Assembly (NCBI RefSeq): GCF_006335005.1
Contig: NZ_VDMP01000024.1
Location: forward strand, 321,091-357,610
DNA: 36,520 nucleotides
Origin: Nocardioides albidus
GTDB lineage: Bacteria; Actinomycetota; Actinomycetes; Propionibacteriales; Nocardioidaceae
Reading direction: 5' to 3'
Position numbers and translations under genes: made by a program. This document shows positions 17,686 to 25,841 of the stretch, one piece after another. The notes under the pieces were generated by a model. The model did no database searches. It was not told the DNA's origin and saw nothing but the letters and a program-made list of their open reading frames with translations. Position 1 is the first letter of the stretch, and the number at the start of each line of letters is the position of its first letter.

Positions 17686-17857
17686 CCTGCCAACGTAGGG
17701 ACGATCGCGCGCGGTCGCCCCGTCGTCGGGGTGGACTTCCGGGCAGCCGGCGTTGCCCGTTGAGCCGGCGTTGAGTGCACGCGGAGTGCCCTCTGATGTG
17801 CTCGCCAGGACCGGTTCCCCCAGGCCGGTCGGGATCAGGACAGGAGCGTCCACGAGC
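17686..17857. promoter_or_regulatory. Divergent intergenic region between the membrane-protein and LuxR-regulator genes
   Basis: These 172 bp must hold promoters for both divergent genes. They contain an 11-bp perfect direct repeat (17745-17755 and 17763-17773), an inverted GGGCA-N8-TGCCC at 17741-17758, and a small CCCCG-TCGT-CGGGG hairpin at 17718-17731. No consensus -35/-10 pair is obvious. Confidence 0.5.
17745..17773 (+). repeat. 11-bp direct repeat AGCCGGCGTTG x2 (18-bp period), candidate operator
   Basis: Identical copies lie at 17745-17755 and 17763-17773, centred in the divergent promoter region. The position would let one regulator control both the LuxR-type gene and the membrane-protein gene. 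Which regulator binds is unknown; the adjacent LuxR-type protein or the upstream SARP-like protein are the obvious candidates. Confidence 0.45.
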
Positions 17858-18487
17858 ATGCAGAGTCAGGTCCGCGTCGACGTCCATGCAGTCGACCCCA
17901 TTCTCAGGGCCGGTGTGGTCAGCCACCTCCGGCCGCGTAGCGAAGTCCGCGTTCTCACCCCTGACGACACCGAACACGCAGCCGTCGCGATCGTCGTCGC
18001 CGACCGGGTCAACGACGATACGATCCGCCAGCTGCGCCGCGCCCGCCGCGACGACGGCAGTACGGCGACCGTGCTGGTGGTCGGCGACATCGACGACAGC
18101 GAGCTCGTCGACGTCGTGGAGGCCGGGGTCGTCGCCGTGCTCCGTCGGCCCGAGGCCACCGCTGATCGCCTGGTCGCCGCGATCGTCGGCGCCGCCCGCA
18201 AGGAGGGCACCGTCCCGCCCGACCTCCTCGGCCGACTGCTCGACCAGGTGGGCGCACTCCAGCGGGGAGTGCTCGGGCCGCGGGGCATCGCCTTCAACGG
18301 ACTCGCCGCCCGTGAGATCGAGGTGCTCAGGCTGGTCGCCGACGGCTGCGACACCAGCGAGATCGCGACCAGGCTCGCCTACTCCGAGCGCACCGTGAAG
18401 AACGTGCTGCACGACATCACCACCCGCCTCCAGCTGCGCAACCGCTCGCACGCGGTGGCCTATGCGCTGCGACAGGGCTTCATCTGA
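17858..18487 (+). CDS. LuxR/NarL-family regulator with a degenerate receiver-like N-terminus (209 aa)
   Basis: I chose ATG 17858, with AGGAG at 17842-17846. Residues about 5-115 have the length and alternating pattern of a response-regulator receiver (VDVHAVDPILRAGVVSHL at the start, AIVVADR where the phospho-acceptor Asp would fall). The acidic pocket is incomplete, and the conserved Lys of the fifth strand appears to be Arg (VVAVLRRPE), so it may be an atypical receiver that works without phosphorylation. The C-terminal 65 residues are a clear GerE/LuxR helix-turn-helix (LAAREIEVLRLVADG, IATRLAYSERTVKNVLHDI, then LRNRSHAVAYALRQG). No histidine kinase is nearby. It lies between the divergent membrane-protein gene and the eCIS genes, so it is a likely local regulator of the cluster. 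Confidence 0.88.
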   Translation: MQSQVRVDVHAVDPILRAGVVSHLRPRSEVRVLTPDDTEHAAVAIVVADRVNDDTIRQLRRARRDDGSTATVLVVGDIDDSELVDVVEAGVVAVLRRPEATADRLVAAIVGAARKEGTVPPDLLGRLLDQVGALQRGVLGPRGIAFNGLAAREIEVLRLVADGCDTSEIATRLAYSERTVKNVLHDITTRLQLRNRSHAVAYALRQGFI

Positions 18488-18539
18488 TCCGGTCGGACCG
18501 GGGATTGCCCGTTCGGACGCCACGCGATGCCCGAATCGC

Positions 18540-18570
18540 CCCACCCGCGGCCGGTGCCACCGCGGGTGGG
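18540..18570 (+). terminator. Perfect 11-bp stem-loop between the LuxR gene and the lectin-propeller gene
   Basis: Arms CCCACCCGCGG (18540-18550) and CCGCGGGTGGG (18560-18570) are exact complements around a nine-base loop. It starts 52 bp after the LuxR stop and ends 39 bp before the next start. No T-tract follows, which is common for actinobacterial terminators. It could terminate the LuxR transcript, or act as a leader hairpin in front of the eCIS operon if transcription reads through. Confidence 0.6.
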
Positions 18571-18609
18571 AGACAGCACAGTGAAGGGGTCCACGACCGA
18601 GGAGGATCA

Positions 18610-21600
18610 GTGCGACGTGCTCGCTCCCTCAGGCCGCTCAGCGCCGCGCTGGCGGCGGTGTGTGTCGCGGCGCTGCTCACGGTCGGCCTCGGCGGGGGTG
18701 AGGGGTCCGCGGCGGCAGCCCCGATCCCGGAGACGTGCAGCACGACGACCTACGACACCTTCGACCAGCCGTGGGCGGCGCCGCTGACGCCGAACGGAAG
18801 CGCGACCTTCCCGACGGCCGACGGCGGGCGGGTCCTTCGGGTCACCCCCGCCGTGGGTGGTCAGCACGGCTCGGTGTTCACGCAGAGCAAGGTCAACCTC
18901 CTCGACGGCGCGTCCTTCAGCACCCAGTTCGACTTCAGGTTCTCCGGCCAGGAATCGGAGGTCGACGGGCACCCCAGTGGTGCCGACGGCCTGGTCTTCA
19001 CCGTCCAGAACGTCGACAACGTGATCGGCGGGTCCGGCGGCGGCATCGGCTACCAGGGCCTCGCGCAGAGTGTCGGCATCGAGTTCGACAACTGGTGGAA
19101 CTTCCAGGGCTACGTCGAGCCTCCCATCTCCGAGGAGGAGGGGATCCCGCCGCCGGCCGGTGTCGACCCGACGTCGTGGATCGGCCCCGAGCACGTCGGC
19201 ATCGACCTGGACGGCAGCATCCACTCGGTGGTCACGGCTCTGCTGCCCGAAGGCATGGTGCTCGACGAGCCGGTGGTGCACCACGCCTGGGTCGACTACG
19301 ACGGTGGCACCAAGATGCTGGAGCTGCGTCTCTCGGACGGCGAGGAACGCCCCGCGGACCCGCTGCTGAGCTACCAGGTCGACCTCCCGGCGGTGCTGGG
19401 TGGAAGCGGCGCACCGGCGCAGGACGCCTTCCTCGGCTTCACCTCCGCGACGGGTGCGCTCTTCGCCAACCACGACGTGCTGTCGTGGACCTTCAGCAAC
19501 TGCTACCGCCCGGTCGGCACCGACAGCGCGCCGTACGTCGACGCGGGCGGCCCCTACAGCGGCGTGGTGGGGAGCCCGGTCGAGATCGCGGGCGCCGCCT
19601 CCGACGACCGGACCTCGCCCCTGCCCATGGAGTGGTCCGCGGCCGGGCCCGGGACGTGCACGTTCGACCGGGGCTCGCGCGCGGTCGGGCACGTGACCTG
19701 CACCGAGCCCGGCAGATACACCTTGACCTTCCGCGGAGACGACGGCGTCAACCCGGTCGTCGCCGACACCGCGACCCTCGACCTCGAGGCGCCCCAGAGG
19801 CCTCGACTGGCCTTCACCGACGATCGCGACGGGCTCTACCGGATCGACGTCGCTGCGACCGGAGACGGCGGCTCGGTCCGCTACAGCCAGGCGGGTCCGG
19901 CCAGCGGCCTCACCGGAGGCGACGGCTACGAGGACCCACCGCGTCACGAGGGCGAGGCGGGCGGGGCCGGAGGGCGCCCACCGGCGTACGTCAGCACCCG
20001 CGACGATCCTGCAGGCGAGGTGTATTTCGGCGACGACCGCATCACCTGCAACACGGCCGTGGAGACGCATCCCGTCGTCGACGAGGCGGGCAGCGCGATC
20101 GCCTGGGCGTCCGACGCCCAGGGCGACTGGAACATCTACATGGCCCAGCTCCCTCCGGAGGCCGGTCCCGCGCGCCCGCCGCCGGGCTGGGCGACCGCGG
20201 CGCAGCCGGTGAAGCAGGCCGCCGCCTCTGCTGCCGCGGCCGGCATCTGCGATCCGGACAAGTGGACGATCACCCAGGTCACCGACGGCGGCGCGGACGA
20301 CCGCTGGCCGACCTGGCTCGGCGACGGGTCGTTGGCCTTCACCCGGGCCGAGCCGGGCGAGCTCTCCGACCTCTTCCTCGTCCGCCGCGACGAAGACGAC
20401 ACGTGGCAGGAGCCGGACGCCTTGACGACCACCCCGGACGCCGAGGAGGCGCAGCCCGCGGCGATGCGCTACTCCGTCATCCCGCCGCCACCCGACGGCT
20501 GCGAGTCGGGATGCTTCCCGGTGCCGGTGGTGCAGGACTGGATCGCCTATGTCAGGGACGGCGACCGGATCGAGCTGGTCTCACCGCAGGATCCCGGCCG
20601 TGACCCGATCAGCTTCTTCGTGCGCGACGTCGGCGAGCCGGCCTGGTCCTCGCCGACCAACCCACGCCATCTCGCGTACTCCACCACCTATCCCGAGGTG
20701 TACGGCGGCATCGGCATCGCCGACGTCCCGAGCCCGACACTCGATGCGTCGGACGACCTGTCGCTGCCCTCGATCGACAACGAGACGCGGGTGGCCGGGC
20801 TGCCGCCCGGAGTCGGCGTGACACACCCGCACTGGCTGAGCGACTTCACCGCCAGCACCTCGGTCCCCGAAGCCCGCCTCGCCGTGACCATGCGATCGAA
20901 CCGAGATGTCGACGGCAAGTCGCGCGTCCTCCAGGCCGACGTGTCCGACGTGCGCTCCACCGACGGCAGCCAGCGGCGCGTCCTTCGCCACCACGAGGTC
21001 ATCACCGACGGCGCCGTCACCTTCGCTGCCGACGAGGCGGGGCCGTCGTACTCCCCGGACGGGACCCGGATCGCCTACAGCTCCGACGTGGAGGGCTCCG
21101 GCTCCGCGGGCTCCGAGCTCACCGCGGAGCGAGTCCTGATGGTGGCCGACGCGGACGGCACCGACCCGGAGCCGCTGCTGCCGGCCGCGCTCCGGCAGGC
21201 CGGCGACATCGACCTCGACCCGGCCTGGTCGCCGGACGGCACCAAGGTCGCCTTCGTCCGGGTCCGCTGGGACGTCGAGTTCCAGACCGAGCCGCAGGTC
21301 TGGGTCTACGACATCGCGGCGGGCACGGCCACCCCGCTGGCCCACGAGGCCGGTGTCGCCGACACCTCGCCGAGCTGGTCGCGCGAGAGCGACCGGCTGG
21401 TCGTGGCCCGTGCGCACAGTTCCGCCGGCTGCTGCACATCGCCCGTCGCCCGCCGCTGGGGCTACGAAGGCGCCGTCGAGGACTCCGAGCTGGTCCTGCT
21501 CGATCCGGCGCAGCCAGCGGCCGACGGGGTGCCGCTCGTGCACGATTGCGGCGACGGATGCTTCGGGGTGCGCGGCCGCAGCCCGGCGTGGTCGCCGGAC

Positions 21601-22974
21601 GGCACGCGGATCGCCTACGTCACCGACCATCAGATCAACCTGATCACCCTGCCCGAGGACTGGCGGACGAGAACCAGCATCACCGTCGGCGACGGCGTCG
21701 CCGTCACGGGGGAGACCTGGGACCGCGACGCACGGACGCCCAGCCGGACGACCATCTCGTCCGCCGACGATCCGGCGTGGTCGCCCGACGGCACCGAGAT
21801 CGCCTTCGCCGGCCAGCCCGTCGGGCAGCCGGACCAGCGCGGCATCTGGGGGATCGCCCCGGACGGCACCGGTCTGCGCACGATCACCGACGGTCGCGGC
21901 GCCGAGACCGAGCCCGTCTACGAGCCGGCATCGGCCGACGTCGGCGTCACGGTCGCCGTCACGGGCAGTCCCGCGGTCGTCGGCCAGAGCCTCGGCGCGA
22001 CCGTGACGGTCACCAACCACGGCCCGGGGCGGGCGGCCGGTGAGGCCCTGACCACCGGCTTCAGTCCGGGCGCCGTGCTCTCGGTCGCGCCCGTTCCCGC
22101 GGACTGCGCCGCGGATGGGTCGGGCTGCACGTTCCCGGCCCTGGCGGCGGGCGAGTCCCGGGTCTACCAGGTCGCCTTCCAGCACCCTGCCCCGGTTGCC
22201 GCGGGTCGGGTCACGGCGACGGTCGCGTCGCAGACCCGCGATCCCGTCGCCGGCAACGACGAGGCCACCGCGCCGTACGTCGTGAATGCGACGGGCGCGG
22301 ACCTCGGGGTCGCGGTCGCGCTGGACGCGCCTGTCGGCTACGTCGGGGGACATCGACGGGCCACGGTCTCGGTGACCAACCGCGGCCCGGCGGCGGCGGC
22401 CGACGTCGTCTGGCAGACGACGTGGCCCACCTTCGTCGTGCCGAGCGTGCCGCCCGGCACGACGCCGGGCACCGAAGCGCCGCCCTGTCTCCTCGCCGGC
22501 ACGCCGTGTCTCCTGGGCGCCCTCGCTCCCGGCGAGGTGCGCACCTACGACGTGGTCCTCACGCCGACGACGGCCGGCCGGAGCCAGGTCCTCACGCAGG
22601 CGATATCGGCGACCGGCGATCCGGTGCCCGCCGACAACACGGCTCTGGCACCGCTCGAGGTGCGGCAACCCACCATCCGCGTGGTGCCGGCCGTGGCCCG
22701 GCCCGGCCAGGTGGTCGTCGCCTACGGCGAGGACATGCCACCCGGCGAGACGGTCCGGCTCTCCTGGGACAAGGGCACGCTCAGCGCGCCGAGCACGGTC
22801 GAGGTGGCCGCTGACGGCACCCTCCGGACCTCGATCCTGATCCTGCGTCGCGACCAGATCGGCAAGCGCGTCCTCACGGCGACCAGCACGACGGAGCAGT
22901 TCGGCCCGGTGACCGGCGACCTGCTCGTCGTCCTCCGCACGCTGTCGCCCCCGGAACTGATCGGGCGGGGGTGA
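18610..22974 (+). CDS. Secreted L-type lectin / PKD / TolB-like beta-propeller / DUF11 protein (1454 aa)
   Basis: GTG 18610 has GGAGG at 18601-18605, four bases upstream, and begins a Sec signal peptide (RRARSLRPLSAALAAVCVAALL, cleavage near SAAAA, about residue 36). Residues about 45-298 resemble a legume/L-type lectin fold (GGGIGYQGLAQSVGIEFDNW, HVGIDLDGSIHSV). Residues 305-393 are PKD-like (DAGGPYSGVVGSPVEI). Residues about 395-1109 carry PD40/TolB propeller blades, with WSPDGT-x-[IV]-A-[FY] repeated at least four times (for example DPAWSPDGTKVAFVR). Two DUF11-type domains follow (about 1110-1215 and 1220-1345), then an Ig-like tail. No membrane anchor or sorting motif is visible. Its stop is four bases before the DUF4255 start, so the two are coupled. 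I infer a glycan- or surface-binding exoprotein made with the eCIS. Confidence 0.85.
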   Translation: MRRARSLRPLSAALAAVCVAALLTVGLGGGEGSAAAAPIPETCSTTTYDTFDQPWAAPLTPNGSATFPTADGGRVLRVTPAVGGQHGSVFTQSKVNLLDGASFSTQFDFRFSGQESEVDGHPSGADGLVFTVQNVDNVIGGSGGGIGYQGLAQSVGIEFDNWWNFQGYVEPPISEEEGIPPPAGVDPTSWIGPEHVGIDLDGSIHSVVTALLPEGMVLDEPVVHHAWVDYDGGTKMLELRLSDGEERPADPLLSYQVDLPAVLGGSGAPAQDAFLGFTSATGALFANHDVLSWTFSNCYRPVGTDSAPYVDAGGPYSGVVGSPVEIAGAASDDRTSPLPMEWSAAGPGTCTFDRGSRAVGHVTCTEPGRYTLTFRGDDGVNPVVADTATLDLEAPQRPRLAFTDDRDGLYRIDVAATGDGGSVRYSQAGPASGLTGGDGYEDPPRHEGEAGGAGGRPPAYVSTRDDPAGEVYFGDDRITCNTAVETHPVVDEAGSAIAWASDAQGDWNIYMAQLPPEAGPARPPPGWATAAQPVKQAAASAAAAGICDPDKWTITQVTDGGADDRWPTWLGDGSLAFTRAEPGELSDLFLVRRDEDDTWQEPDALTTTPDAEEAQPAAMRYSVIPPPPDGCESGCFPVPVVQDWIAYVRDGDRIELVSPQDPGRDPISFFVRDVGEPAWSSPTNPRHLAYSTTYPEVYGGIGIADVPSPTLDASDDLSLPSIDNETRVAGLPPGVGVTHPHWLSDFTASTSVPEARLAVTMRSNRDVDGKSRVLQADVSDVRSTDGSQRRVLRHHEVITDGAVTFAADEAGPSYSPDGTRIAYSSDVEGSGSAGSELTAERVLMVADADGTDPEPLLPAALRQAGDIDLDPAWSPDGTKVAFVRVRWDVEFQTEPQVWVYDIAAGTATPLAHEAGVADTSPSWSRESDRLVVARAHSSAGCCTSPVARRWGYEGAVEDSELVLLDPAQPAADGVPLVHDCGDGCFGVRGRSPAWSPDGTRIAYVTDHQINLITLPEDWRTRTSITVGDGVAVTGETWDRDARTPSRTTISSADDPAWSPDGTEIAFAGQPVGQPDQRGIWGIAPDGTGLRTITDGRGAETEPVYEPASADVGVTVAVTGSPAVVGQSLGATVTVTNHGPGRAAGEALTTGFSPGAVLSVAPVPADCAADGSGCTFPALAAGESRVYQVAFQHPAPVAAGRVTATVASQTRDPVAGNDEATAPYVVNATGADLGVAVALDAPVGYVGGHRRATVSVTNRGPAAAADVVWQTTWPTFVVPSVPPGTTPGTEAPPCLLAGTPCLLGALAPGEVRTYDVVLTPTTAGRSQVLTQAISATGDPVPADNTALAPLEVRQPTIRVVPAVARPGQVVVAYGEDMPPGETVRLSWDKGTLSAPSTVEVAADGTLRTSILILRRDQIGKRVLTATSTTEQFGPVTGDLLVVLRTLSPPELIGRG

Positions 22975-22978
22975 GGAC

Positions 22979-23662
22979 GTGATCGCCCAGGTCGATGCCG
23001 CCCTCAGGGAGATCGTGACGGCCGACGCCCTGGAGGGCCAGGACCTGGACGTGGTCTTCGACGCGCCCACGAAGGACTGGGCGGCGCGACGCAATGCACC
23101 GACGGTCAACCTCTACCTCTACGACATCCGCGAGGATCTCAAGCGGCGGCCGTCCGGCTTCATGGAGGAGCGCAACGAGGACGGCATCGTCGTCGTACGG
23201 CGGCCCGCGGCGCGCTTCTTCAAGCTGTCCTACCTCGTCACCGCCTGGACGCAGCGCTCGGAGGACGAGCACCAGCTGCTCGACGGCCTGCTCCGCGCCT
23301 TCCTCCAGTACGACGCGCTGCCCGACCGCCTCGTCACCGGGCCGCTCGCCGAGCCCGGCGAGGCCGTGAAGATGACGATCGGGCTGCCGCCCCCGGAGGA
23401 CCGCGCCTTCGCGGACGTGTGGTCGGCGCTCGGCGGAGAGCTCAAGCCCTCGCTCGACCTCGTCCTGATCGCGCCGATGTGGACCGGACGCGAGTACGCC
23501 GCCGGCCCACCGGTCGAGGAAGGCATGCTCATCGACGCCCACGACGTCATCGACGGCGGCGGCGACGCCCGCCGCCAGAAGCACGTGCCGCCGCCGGCCG
23601 AAGGGCCCGAGGTCGCGTCGGTCGCGCCCGTGGGGGCTCCCCGCCGCCGGGGCCGAGGATGA
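22979..23662 (+). CDS. DUF4255 eCIS cap/terminator protein, Pvc16-like (227 aa)
   Basis: Starts at GTG 22979, with GGTGAGGA just upstream, inside the end of the previous gene. The N-terminal 185 residues match the DUF4255 family: an opening helix (IAQVDAALREIV), then TVNLYLYDIREDLKRRP, FFKLSYLVTAWT, HQLLDGLLRAFLQYDALP and SLDLVLIAPM. In PVC-type systems this protein caps the distal end of the tube and sheath. The last 40 residues are a Pro/Arg-rich tail. Its stop overlaps the ATPase start by four bases (ATGA at 23659-23662). Confidence 0.92.
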   Translation: MIAQVDAALREIVTADALEGQDLDVVFDAPTKDWAARRNAPTVNLYLYDIREDLKRRPSGFMEERNEDGIVVVRRPAARFFKLSYLVTAWTQRSEDEHQLLDGLLRAFLQYDALPDRLVTGPLAEPGEAVKMTIGLPPPEDRAFADVWSALGGELKPSLDLVLIAPMWTGREYAAGPPVEEGMLIDAHDVIDGGGDARRQKHVPPPAEGPEVASVAPVGAPRRRGRG

Positions 23663-25713
23663 CCGCCGCGAGCCTGGCCCACGTCTACGGACGGCTGGGC
23701 GTCGTCGAGCAGCGGATCCGCGAGCTGGTCGCGGTACGACGCGCCGCGGATCCGGCACCGGACGACCCGTTCCGCGGGCTCTACCTCAGCGACGACGTCG
23801 TGGACCGGCTGCTCGAGGGTCCTCGCGAGCAGGTCGAGTGGCCGGCCAGCACCGCGCAGCGCGAGAGCTGCGAGACCGCGGCGGACCTTGCCTCGGAGGC
23901 CGGGGTCCGTCTGCGGCTGCGCGACCTCGCGGCCGCCTTCGACCTGAGCTCGACCGACCTCGACCTGCTGCTGGTCGCCGCCGTCGCCGACGTCGAGCCA
24001 CGCTTCGAGTCGTTCTTCGGCTACCTCAACGACGACGTGAGCCGACGGCGGCCGTCGGTGGCGGTCGCGCTCGAGCTGGCCGGCGTGCCGCTGTCGTCGC
24101 CCGGCGGCTATGCCCACCTCGTGCATGGCCCGCTCGCCCGTCACGGCCTGGTCGAGCTCGAGGATCCGGAGCGACCCTTCCCGGGCCGGGCGCTGCGCGT
24201 GCCGGACCGGGTCACGGCCCACCTCCTCGGCGACGACTCACCGGACGCCGCACTCGCACCGGTCCTCGGGTCGATCCCGGACCTGCCGTGGGGCGATCCG
24301 GGGCCGCTGGCGCACGCGCTGGCGGCCGACGCGACGCTCGTCTACCTGCGCGAGCCGGCCACCGGATCGGGCCGCCTGCTGGCGGCGGCGGCGCTGCGTC
24401 GTACGGGACACGGGGTGCTGGTGCTCGACCTCGAGCGGGTTGCCCGGCAACCCGACCCGGTGGGCCTCGCACGCCGGGCCGCTCGCGAGGCACGGCTCTC
24501 GGGCGCGGGCATCGTCGCCGGTCCGGTCGCGGCGCTGCGCGACCGGGTCGACGTCCTGGAGGCACTCGACGCCGACCCGCGGCCGCTGCTCCTCGTCGGC
24601 GACATCTCCTGGGACCCGGCCTGGCTGGCCCGGCCGCCGCTGCAGATCGACGTGCCGTCGAGCACCGCCGAGGAGCGCATGGCGGTGTGGCGCTTCGCGA
24701 TGGCGGGCGCCCTGACCGAGGACGATGCGATGGCCGCCACCACCCAGTTCCGGATGCGGCCCGACGAGGTGGCACGGGCCGCCGAGTCGGCGCGGGTGCA
24801 GGCCCTGGTCGAGCCGGACGGACGGATCGGGGCGAGGCACGTGCGCTCGGGGGCGCGCTCGGGCAACGGATCCGCCCTCGAGCGTCTGGCGCGGCGGATC
24901 GACCCGGCCGTGTCGTGGGCAGACCTCGTGCTGCCGCCGCAGGTGCTGACGGCGCTGGAGGAGGTCGCGCTGCGGGCACGACATCGCGAGCAGGTGCTGG
25001 GGGACTGGAGGATGCGGCCCGGTGGTGGTCGCGGGGTCGGCGTCGCCGCGCTCTTCGCCGGCGACTCCGGGACCGGCAAGACGATGTCTGCCGAAGTGAT
25101 CGCGCAAGACCTGGGCCTGGAGCTCTACGTCGTCGATCTCGCCACCGTCGTGGACAAGTACGTCGGCGAGACCGAGAAGAACCTCGAGCGGATCTTCTCC
25201 GCCGCGGCCGGCGTCAACGCGGTGCTGCTCTTCGACGAGGCGGACGCCGTCTTCGGGAAGCGCTCCGAGGTCCGTGACGCGCACGACCGCTATGCCAACG
25301 TCGAGAGCGCCTATCTCCTGCAGCGGATGGAGTCCTTCGACGGACTCGCCATCCTCGCGACCAATCTGCGGGCCAACATCGACGACGCCTTCACCCGTCG
25401 GCTCGACGTGCTCGTCGACTTCCCCGTCCCGGACGCTCACCATCGGCGCTCGCTGTGGGACGCCTGCCTCGGTCGGACGATCCGCCGCTCACCCGACGTC
25501 GACCTGCCGTTCCTGGCGGACTCCTTCGAGCTCGCCGGCGGCTCGATCCGCTCAGCGGCCGTCACCGCCGCCTATCTGGCCGCCGCCGACTCCGGCGTGA
25601 TCGGCATGCGCCACCTCGTCGCGGCCGTCCACCGCGAGTACCGCAAGCTCGGCCGGCTGACCCGACAGGCCGAGTTCGGCCCCTACTGGGCGCTGGTCAG
25701 GGAGACGGCCTGA
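23659..25713 (+). CDS. eCIS AAA+ ATPase, Pvc15-like (684 aa)
   Basis: I chose ATG 23659, overlapping the cap gene stop. The C-terminal AAA+ module has Walker A GDSGTGKT (468-475), Walker B VLLFDE (Asp526, Glu527), sensor-1 ATN and an arginine-finger region FTRRLD. Upstream, residues about 231-355 look like a second, degenerate ATPase domain in which the Walker A reads ATGSGR, with the Lys lost. The N-terminal 230 residues are helical. The two-domain layout is usual for the ATPase of PVC/Afp-type loci, thought to help particle assembly or cargo loading. It is cytoplasmic and shows no frameshift. Family assignment is firm; the mechanistic role is family knowledge. Confidence 0.93.
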   Translation: MTAASLAHVYGRLGVVEQRIRELVAVRRAADPAPDDPFRGLYLSDDVVDRLLEGPREQVEWPASTAQRESCETAADLASEAGVRLRLRDLAAAFDLSSTDLDLLLVAAVADVEPRFESFFGYLNDDVSRRRPSVAVALELAGVPLSSPGGYAHLVHGPLARHGLVELEDPERPFPGRALRVPDRVTAHLLGDDSPDAALAPVLGSIPDLPWGDPGPLAHALAADATLVYLREPATGSGRLLAAAALRRTGHGVLVLDLERVARQPDPVGLARRAAREARLSGAGIVAGPVAALRDRVDVLEALDADPRPLLLVGDISWDPAWLARPPLQIDVPSSTAEERMAVWRFAMAGALTEDDAMAATTQFRMRPDEVARAAESARVQALVEPDGRIGARHVRSGARSGNGSALERLARRIDPAVSWADLVLPPQVLTALEEVALRARHREQVLGDWRMRPGGGRGVGVAALFAGDSGTGKTMSAEVIAQDLGLELYVVDLATVVDKYVGETEKNLERIFSAAAGVNAVLLFDEADAVFGKRSEVRDAHDRYANVESAYLLQRMESFDGLAILATNLRANIDDAFTRRLDVLVDFPVPDAHHRRSLWDACLGRTIRRSPDVDLPFLADSFELAGGSIRSAAVTAAYLAAADSGVIGMRHLVAAVHREYRKLGRLTRQAEFGPYWALVRETA

Positions 25714-25736
25714 TCTTGGATCCAGGCTGGGAGTCC

Positions 25737-25754
25737 GCTGCCCGATCGGGCAGC
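25737..25754. promoter_or_regulatory. Perfect 18-bp palindrome upstream of the DUF4157 gene
   Basis: GCTGCCCGATCGGGCAGC reads the same on both strands and lies 24 bp after the ATPase stop. It may be an operator or a 7-bp stem with a GATC loop. A near-copy (TGCCCCATCGGGCA core) lies upstream of the sheath gene, and related half-sites (TGCCCGTTCGG at 18506) lie upstream of the lectin-propeller gene, favouring an operator. Confidence 0.55.
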
Positions 25755-25808
25755 CATCCGGCCCACCCGGGTGCGCAGCGGGCTCTGGCGGACGACCGCC
25801 GTCGTGGC

Positions 25809-25820
25809 GAGGCTGGAGAC
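25809..25820 (+). promoter_or_regulatory. 12-bp motif GAGGCTGGAGAC, copy 1
   Basis: The motif is identical to one at 29489-29500 before the sheath gene. In both places it follows the TGCCC-ATCGGGCA palindrome core by 56-57 bases and precedes the start codon by 21-34 bases. It is not the ribosome site, since GGAGG lies separately at 25832-25836. It could be part of a promoter or an untranslated leader. Confidence 0.5.
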
Positions 25821-25841
25821 AGTCCACGACTGGAGGCCGCC

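Noticed and set aside
17686..17859. 58-residue extension of the minus-strand membrane protein
   Set aside because: It would overlap the start of the divergent LuxR gene and reads as low-complexity Pro/Gly; the domain starts at GTG 17685.
25455..25841. Extended N-terminus for the DUF4157 protein starting inside the ATPase gene
   Set aside because: It overlaps AAA+ coding sequence and the palindromic gap; ATG 25842 has GGAGG five bases upstream.
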